A stretch of 40,281 bases of DNA, from contig NW_019091459.1 of NCBI RefSeq assembly GCF_001949145.1, forward strand, positions 1,280,994 through 1,321,274, in the 5' to 3' direction. Below are positions 33,572-40,281 of the stretch, one piece after another (positions within the stretch are counted from its first letter, which is position 1; the number at the start of each line of letters is the position of its first letter). The position numbers and the translations under genes are program-made. The notes below the pieces were generated by a model that ran no database searches, was not told where the DNA came from, and saw only the letters and a program-made list of their open reading frames with translations. The stretch comes from Acanthaster planci (taxonomy: Eukaryota > Echinodermata > Asteroidea > Valvatida > Acanthasteridae).

Positions 33572-34089
33572 AGTTTGGTTTCCATATCGACGTAAGAAAC
33601 GCAGAGAACAACACAGTCAAGACGCAAACTGCAACGCGGACATATGGAAACATATCAACGGAAGTGTCGCCAATTACGCAGACAAACGCAAACCAGCCCG
33701 CAAACGATCGGCAAAGTTGAAGCAGGTTCAACGTTCAGGACTTTCTGCGTCGAGTAGCCATGGTATCCCCAAATAAACACGCATACTCTTGTAACCGGCG
33801 TGCAACGATGTCTTTTTCGCTTAGATCGACGAATTTTGCCAATTTTCTCCTCTATCTCAAATATTACACCTCAGTGATCAACTAAATAGCTGACCGTCAA
33901 TGACATGCATGATACTGGAGTAAAGGTTAGGCACCATGAGGCAGTACAGTCAGTCTTAAATCACATTTTCCACTAAAACCCACCGAATTTCAGACGCCAT
34001 TTCACGCATGCAGCGTCTTTTCCGTTCGTGTCTGCGTCTTCCGTCTTAAGTTCCGTCTGTGTTACAAACGACTATATGGAAACCAGGCT
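33572..34089. mobile_element. Non-autonomous DNA element (MITE) with ~20-base terminal inverted repeats
   Basis: The left end AGTTTGGTTTCCATATCGAC and the right end, complement AGCCTGGTTTCCATATAGTC, match at most positions. The subterminal parts also share GACGCA/ACACAG words in inverted order. It is 518 bases without a transposase. No target duplication is clear. Confidence 0.55.
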
Positions 34090-34220
34090 TTATTTGTTAC
34101 TCAAGTACCGACGTGGGCCTTTTCTTCACGATATTGTGCATATTCCCCTAATATTTCACACAGCTTTATATCATTATTTCTCTATCTATTTCCATCCATT
34201 ACCTTATTCATCGTCTCAAC

Positions 34221-34693
34221 ATGAACGGCTGGGCGTGGCAAGCAATAAGCATAGCTGAGCAGGTGGTCAGTGCTGTAACATTAGTAGGTAATCTCCTAGC
34301 CCTCGTCATACTCGTCCAGACCAAACAGCTCGGCATCAAGTATTACGCCTTTGTCTTCAATCTTGTCATTGCAAATCTCTGTGATCCCATCTTAACCTTC
34401 GTTTATCAGTACCATGATGATGATATCCTTCTGGCATTGATTCGTACGACGCTTTTCGTGGCCGAGTTGAACCTTCTGGCCACTGCTATCAATGTCTGTT
34501 GGCCCTGTTACAACACCATGGTGACAGGCAGGCGCCTCTTCCTGGCTTGCTTGTTGCTTTGGCCTATCTCCGCTGCTATTTATCTCCCTCAAGCTACGTC
34601 TACTCACAGGTAGTCATCCGTCTCATCCGGCCTCTTATTACCCTCACTATCCTGCTCGTTACAGCAGTTCTCTACTATATGTATAAGAAATGA
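34221..34693 (+). pseudogene. Class A GPCR pseudogene, paralogue of the receptor at 13789
   Basis: The ATG starts a 130-codon frame whose TM1-TM4 run parallel to the intact receptor (YYAFVFNLVIANL against YHGFVFNLVLADI). About nine residues around the DRY region are deleted (AINVCWPCYN against AVNRLLALSL...), and the 2.50 Asp is Asn. The frame ends at TAG 34611. TM5 (RLIRPLITLTILL) continues in another frame and stops at 34693. TM6, TM7 and the tail are missing. It is a dead copy. Confidence 0.82.
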
Positions 34694-35589
34694 CGTTTTG
34701 TGTTTTCTGAACAAATTAACGTGGTGATTTTGAGACTTACTTTTTGCTAATTTCTTGATAAAAATTGTTTAACTGCCAACTGCAATCACCCCCAATCTAA
34801 TCCTACCGCTGTGCATGCCAAACAGCCTGGTTTAGTCATCTTAAACGTCGGGATTTCCCCTCAACTGGGATAAAAATCTGAGCCGGTCCCTGGCCAAGGC
34901 CCACTCAACTGCATGTGCACATGTTGCACATGCGAGTCACCGGGATTGTTTACGTCAGGCCTGTGGGAATGACCCACCAACGACCCTGCGAATTAGGGTT
35001 AGGTCCTTCTGTGATTCGTGGCTTACAGCAGACACGTGTCTGGGTATTCCAGACACGGCCTTGTTTTGGATTTTCAGTCATGCGCCAAATGTTATTTCAG
35101 ATCTGCAGTTCGGACATCCCCCCCCCAATAAAAACCTGGAACGTTTTCCCTGCTGTATCTATTATTTAACGTGTGCAGAGGACATCGACTTATGAATTTA
35201 AAACCATATAGAACAAAATCCATACTAACGACAGGATTATGAAACCGGCGTCCAAAATCCACACGTCCAGACCTAACAGGACAAAGAGGCAACAAAAACC
35301 TTGTTTCTCATACTGAACACGGTCCAATCAACTTCATATTAAAGGGTAGCGAGGGTAGAAATATTCAGAAACCCCACGTATAAAGCAGAGCAGCAAGCAT
35401 CTAAAACCCTGCGAGAAGCCTGTGGAGAAATTACACGTTTCATCGAGGTGGATATCTTTGATCAGCAGTCAGTTTTACATGTAAAATTACCGTCTTGGGG
35501 GGTCTAAAGCGATTTAATCCTAATAAATGGTTAATTTGAGTTAAAAAGAAAGCATTTATTACAATTTGGCTATTTTTTTAACGGTGACT
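34694..35589. other. Stretch without genes between GPCR pseudogene and piggyBac derivatives
   Basis: The only notable structure is an inverted repeat GCATGTGCA/TGCACATGC at 34911-34933. No coding signature is seen. Confidence 0.45.
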
Positions 35590-36370
35590 ATATAAAATAA
35601 CAGCAAAGATAATAAATGACTGCAACAACATTGTATTGTTATCACACTCTCAAAAATAAACCAGAAACTAAAAAAAACAACCACGTTGGGAAAATAAAAA
35701 AGTGAAATAAAAATTATAAAGCTCACGAACGAACAAAGAGAACACTATTAATTTGAAATTATTAAACGGCGACGAGGAACACAGTTAATTTGTTGATTTA
35801 GAGAACTGAAAGAAACGCTAACTACAAATTGTAATGATCAAAAGAGTAAAATAAAACGCCATTATTTCTGTCATGATTGAAAAAATGGGAGAAAAAGTGA
35901 AATAAAAATTAGAACGAACAGGAAAAGAATTAAAGAATACGGTGATTTTTCATTTGGCGGAATGAAAGAAACTTCAGAACCTGGTTTCGCCAGCGAACAT
36001 GTTTTCGTCCTTGGGAATTCAGGTCTTACTTGTAGAACCAGCGATGATAAAAGAATAACTAGTGAAACTACTGCCTTTTTGCAGCACTCCTCACACACTG
36101 AAAATAATTTTTAAAAAGTTGGGGGCATTGCATCGGGGCTAGAAGCTTGACCTTTAAGAGTCGCTCAGTAATAGACTACACAGAGATCAACCGCAACGAC
36201 TGTTTTATGTCGGCCATTACAACCAGCACCTCGCTCTCCCAACATCTCATAATACTGGTGTAAAAATACAATAATACTGTACTCCAAACAGTAGTTCACT
36301 ATCTCTTTTGCTTTCGGGCACGACTTCACCCGAGGTAATAACTGATCGGTCAATGCTCTGGCTACACAAG
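35590..36370 (-). mobile_element. Internally deleted piggyBac derivative
   Basis: Its left part (about 35590-35980) matches the 3' non-coding part of the neighbouring full-length element (about 36390-36780). Its right part (about 36003-36360) matches the region upstream of that element's transposase (38690-39010). The right part includes the first codons (GGTCTTACTTGT), with the ATG lost. The transposase body is missing. It is a deletion derivative that could be moved in trans if the ends are functional. Confidence 0.75.
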
Positions 36371-36384
36371 CCGAGTTTACTCAT

Positions 36385-39015
36385 TTTGTTCAATGGTGGA
36401 TAGAAAATAGCAGCACAAACGAGTGTAACAATATTGTAATGTTATCTCACACTCAAAATAAATCAGGAAACTAAATGAAAAAACAGAAAGATGAATACAA
36501 AATGTGAACTAAAAATAATGACCACGACAGTACAACAAATTACACCATCAATATGAAATTATAAAACGGAAATGAAGAACGCAATCATTGATGATTTGGA
36601 AAACTGAAAGAAACACTCACTACAAATTGTAATGGTCAAAAGTGTGAAACAAAACGCCATCATTCCTGTCATAGTTAGAAAAACGGGAGAAAATGTGAAA
36701 AACAATTATAACGATCACGAAAACGAGAAAACAGAACACAATGGTTTTCATTTGGAAAACTGAAATAACTACAAAACTGATCACCAAACGAAACATGACT
36801 TTAAAGACCTTAGTGTGTCATATCAGGACATATCTACAATGCGATTCCACAGTCCTGGCATTCAAAATCTCTCTTTGTTTTCACCCGAGAGTGTTGCATG
36901 CAAACGAAACGACTGCAGCTATTACACACTCGAGTTGACCTCCTTTTCTCTCCAGGGCGGCAAAGCCGACATCTTCCCGAGTCTGCACGGGCGTGATGGG
37001 TTGCTGGATCTTGATGTTTGGCCTGACGCACCACCTTCTTGCCAACATAGGCAAAGGCATCGATTGTGTGTTGGCGGAGGCGTTCGGGGTACCGTCGTCT
37101 GATTTCTATTTGTGGTAGCGTCAGACCCACAATGAGCTCTTCCAAGAAATCATGCCGGGTGGTTGTGGCTCGCGGATGTACCTGCCGAAACAACACGTAG
37201 GCGTTGATGGCAGCACAGTTCATCAGGTGGAAGAAAACCACCATGGGCCATCGGTTGGAAATACGGGCACAGTTGTAAATACTGCACATTTGGTCAACAG
37301 TGTCCACACCGGCCTTCGTTGAATTATAATAGTCGATGATCTCGGGCTTTTGGCTCATTGGATTGGTGGTAGCATCATGGTGCATTGACGACAGAAGCAA
37401 TACATTTCTATGTTGCTTCGGCACAAAAGAAACAAGAGTGTTCAAACCTGAAAATCGAAAGTGCGATGACTTGACTTGCCTGTTTCGGACTTGTTCCTTG
37501 CGCATGTCATCGGGCACCTCCTTACGATTCTCCTTGATGGTGCCGACAAGGGTCATTTTCTTTGTCCATAAGTAGTCGGCTAAAGCCTTGCTCACAAAGA
37601 AACTATCGGCCGTAACATTCCGTCCAGTCCCAAAGACTGGTTCCACCAAATCTTTGACGACTCGAGCACCAAGCTCGGTTTCGCTTCGGCCTTGTTCGTT
37701 GCCGATATAGGGCTGCATATTGTGGATGTAGTGGGTGTTGCTGTCTACTGATGCCCAAAATTTCAGTCCATATTTGGCCAGTTTCTTGGGCATATACTGC
37801 TTGAAACTGCAGCGTCCGCGGAAGGCAACTAACTGTTCATCCACTGTCAGGTTCTCACTTGGACTGAAATGATGAACGAGGGCAGACCGGAATATTTCGA
37901 AAACATCCCTCATGGGCGCAAAATTGTCTGTGGCCTTACGTTCAGCTCTAGTGTTCCTATCGTCGAAACAAAGCATTCCAAGTATGTCCTGAAATCGTTT
38001 CCCTGCCATTGTGCACTCACAGAGTGGTCTGGAGAAGAAACCCGGTCGCCAAAATGTCTTGACCCTCTCGTGGCCCGATTTGGTCAAACCAAGAAAGAAG
38101 AGGAGACCGATGAAAGACCGCAGCTCCATCATGCTGCAGTTGACCCAAGCAAATCCTCTCTTGATCAGTCCCTCTTCATTAGTATAGCGCAGGATGATCT
38201 CTAGCATGGTAATTGGGAAGAACAGGTTGAAAAGCTCGAGCGGTGATGATGCCCCTCCCAGATTCTTAGAGCCCATTGCCTCCGTCAAGATATTTCTCGT
38301 TGCCGCCTTCGCTGATGGGACCGACAGATCACTCCACACCGTCCCGTCCCTGGCTGTAACCCCGCCAGCAGCGGGTGGCTGGTACGGAGCCTCTAGCGGG
38401 GATGGGGGTTGCAGTGCGCAGCCCTGTCTCGCTGGACGACCACATTTTGCCGGTGCGCTTGCCTCGGCAGAATCCGGTGCTGGAGTGGCCCGCACTCGTG
38501 ACCCCTTTGGTTGGATGAACGCAGCCGTTTCCTCTGGGGATGAAGGTGAATCATATTCATTCTCCGAAGCAGACATTTCGGAATCGTCATCCGGTTGATC
38601 ACAGTCATACGATGCAATGGAGACATCTTCATCCGAAGATTCGCTGGCACTTCCTTCACTGGGTTCGCCTGCGAACAAGCCCTGCAATATTTCTTTCTTG
38701 ATAGGAAATCCGGTCTTACTTGTTGAAGCCATGGATATGGAATGAACTCAGGCTACTGATTTTATGCAGCACTGATCTGTGCTCACACGCTGAAAATACG
38801 CCAGACAGCTCCTATTGGAACCGCTCGGTGATAGACAATAGTGGGTGAACTACAACGACTGATTTATGTCGGCCTATACAACTAGCACCCGCTCTATACA
38901 TGTAATACTGGTGGGAAATACAATAACATCAGTCACAATCCAAACAGTCGTGACAATCCCTTAAAGGTGCGACTTTACCTCAAGCATTTCCCAAGTGATA
39001 ACAGATCGGTCCCAC
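36385..39015 (-). mobile_element. Full-length piggyBac-type element (approximate ends)
   Basis: The boundaries are where similarity to the deleted copy begins and ends. It holds a complete transposase gene with about 440 bases of 3' and 280 bases of 5' flank. I could not identify TTAA targets with CCC-type terminal repeats, so the true ends are open. Confidence 0.65.
36834..38732 (-). CDS. piggyBac-type transposase, intact
   Basis: The 632-residue chain reads without interruption from ATG (38732) to stop. Residues 1-65 are acidic and Ser-rich, and about 66-145 are Pro/Ala-rich and disordered. The DDE_Tnp_1_7 core spans about 160-515. The catalytic Asp residues are D298 (TVDEQLVAFRGR), D376 (TADSFF) and D477 (AGVDTVDQ), with the fourth conserved D480. 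By family knowledge these cut and join DNA at TTAA sites by hairpin chemistry. The C-terminus has the C5HC2 zinc finger: C588, C591, C603, C606, C611, H614, C625, C628. The length is close to other family members (about 590-650). No broken codon is seen, so the gene is young, active or domesticated. Confidence 0.93.
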   Translation of the reverse strand: MASTSKTGFPIKKEILQGLFAGEPSEGSASESSDEDVSIASYDCDQPDDDSEMSASENEYDSPSSPEETAAFIQPKGSRVRATPAPDSAEASAPAKCGRPARQGCALQPPSPLEAPYQPPAAGGVTARDGTVWSDLSVPSAKAATRNILTEAMGSKNLGGASSPLELFNLFFPITMLEIILRYTNEEGLIKRGFAWVNCSMMELRSFIGLLFFLGLTKSGHERVKTFWRPGFFSRPLCECTMAGKRFQDILGMLCFDDRNTRAERKATDNFAPMRDVFEIFRSALVHHFSPSENLTVDEQLVAFRGRCSFKQYMPKKLAKYGLKFWASVDSNTHYIHNMQPYIGNEQGRSETELGARVVKDLVEPVFGTGRNVTADSFFVSKALADYLWTKKMTLVGTIKENRKEVPDDMRKEQVRNRQVKSSHFRFSGLNTLVSFVPKQHRNVLLLSSMHHDATTNPMSQKPEIIDYYNSTKAGVDTVDQMCSIYNCARISNRWPMVVFFHLMNCAAINAYVLFRQVHPRATTTRHDFLEELIVGLTLPQIEIRRRYPERLRQHTIDAFAYVGKKVVRQAKHQDPATHHARADSGRCRLCRPGEKRRSTRVCNSCSRFVCMQHSRVKTKRDFECQDCGIAL

Positions 39016-39071
39016 AAGCTCCGCCCCCATCACTGGATTAGAGGGATTCCCTTTTACCATTCGCTGTTTGT

Positions 39072-39223
39072 ACGCTGTCACCATAGGCATGGAGAGCCTC
39101 GAAAGACAGCTTTACACAAAAATACAGCCGGTTCAGTAAACCGCAACCTCTACACCTGCCATATTAAATTGTGTAAAGGTGCCGGCTCGAGGTTAGCTCT
39201 CCATGCCTGTGTGACGGTAGCGT
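39072..39223. mobile_element. Foldback element
   Basis: The arm ACGCTGTCACCATAGGCATGG at the left is the inverse of ACGCTACCGTCACACAGGCATGG at the right, followed inward by GAGAGC and later TTTACACAA on both sides. The arms are about 47-54 bases. It lies just upstream of the piggyBac's 5' flank. Confidence 0.7.
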
Positions 39224-40281
39224 GCAAGAGCGACTGCTACTTTGCTTCACGTCCACTGAAATACTTCAGCAAATAGCCGTGTGGTAAGGGAGGTCAAAGG
39301 GCCAGAATTGTTTACAGTCGCATCCGTACCGTACATGGTGGAACGACGCAGATACAAAGAATTCATTTACTGCGCAGGCCTTTCTACATGTTCTAGGCGA
39401 GGTGGGATTTCCCCCCATCAACACTCTGTTCTTTCCAGTTGTTGTGGCTGGGCCAAAGGGGCTCCGCGGTCTTTAATGTTAACGTATTCGTAGATTGGTG
39501 ATTGCATAGAATTGGATTCGACAAAAACTTGAATAAAGGCTTAGCTAGGTTTGATGTACAAAATATTTGGAAGAAAAACTGCAGAAAAAAAGAGGTGGTG
39601 TGTGCTTTCTATTTCAGTTTAACTTACATGTGTAATTCGGGTACGTTGTTTTTTTTTAAATAGATTTTACCCTTAACATCAGTCACATTCAGTATATAAA
39701 GATGATGACAAAATCATACATTTTTTATAAACACACAATCATATTTACCTTGGTTTTGTAAATGCCTGATTTTATCTTCGATTCATGATTTATTCCTGAT
39801 GTATCTTTTTAGTTTATTGGTTTTGTTTGTTTACCGAGGGTACGCCCAAGCAGCCGAAGCTAGTTTAAATTTCATCCGGGCTCTGCAACAACACGTTGAA
39901 TTGAAAAAACTGTGTGTACATTAGGATAATAGCAGCCATCGCGGGAAGAAGGAGAAACAAATCACCTGAATTATAAATAAAAGATGATTACAATAATACA
40001 GAAGACACAAACCTTAAATGAAAGTTAAAAATCAACAGAAATTAAAAATGTAGATATAAAAAAAGGCTCGGGGTCAATTTATCCATCAGTGAAAAAATCA
40101 GTTGGCCTATTAGCTGAAATAAGAAAGGCATGACTAAGGGCGATCAACTTCTAGAAATAATAAATCTAAAAATGAGGCGGGGGAAATTAAGTTCAGTGTT
40201 TAAACATAGGAAACAATAAAAGATACCTGAAGCAAAGGATTAGGTGCAACAATTTCAAAGGTAGTAAAAGATAAATATAAA
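39224..40281. other. Right end of window, no genes recognised
   Basis: This is AT-rich with purine- and A-rich stretches after 39900. I see no coding exon or named repeat. Confidence 0.5.

Noticed and set aside
37869-38598. Plus-strand open frames inside the transposase
   Set aside because: They are antisense shadows of the piggyBac gene.

Overview
The window is eukaryotic genomic DNA: intron-rich genes with GT/AG splice sites, single-exon rhodopsin-type receptors, piggyBac transposons, tRNA-derived SINE heads, small foldback elements and one assembly gap. The phase 1-1 EGF exon arrays, an F-type lectin (FTP) fold and lineage-specific class A receptors fit an invertebrate deuterostome, most likely amphioxus (Branchiostoma-like). 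That assignment is inference, not proof.

Region 1 (1-9265, + strand) is the 3' part of a large secreted or extracellular gene. Fifteen EGF-like domains are each encoded by one symmetric phase 1-1 exon. A 30-base linker exon and two exons coding for the second half of an F-type lectin domain follow, then a TAG stop. The array grew by local duplication that copied introns too: bases 1-480 recur at 2371-2930, and exons 12 and 13 with their donors are near copies. A broken EGF exon remains at 1284. The gene's start lies upstream of the window.

Region 2 (13789-14664) holds an intact single-exon class A GPCR with unusual features: NRL instead of DRY, and no TM3-ECL2 disulfide. A broken paralogue lies at 34221-34693, ending after TM5.

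Region 3 (16612-29502, + strand) contains what I reconstruct as an undescribed five-exon gene for a small secreted protein: signal peptide, eight cysteines in the mature chain, 199 residues. Its exon phases agree at every junction and the coding length is exactly 600 bases. Its long introns hold a perfect palindrome, a decayed non-LTR retrotransposon reverse transcriptase, two copies of a ~180-base foldback MITE, an assembly gap (21211-21483) and a broken antisense piggyBac transposase.

Region 4 (33572-39223) is rich in transposons. It has a MITE with ~20-base terminal inverted repeats, the GPCR pseudogene, an internally deleted piggyBac derivative, a directly adjacent full-length piggyBac with an intact 632-residue transposase (DDD triad and C5HC2 zinc finger), and a foldback element. 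The remaining intergenic DNA shows no gene I can support.
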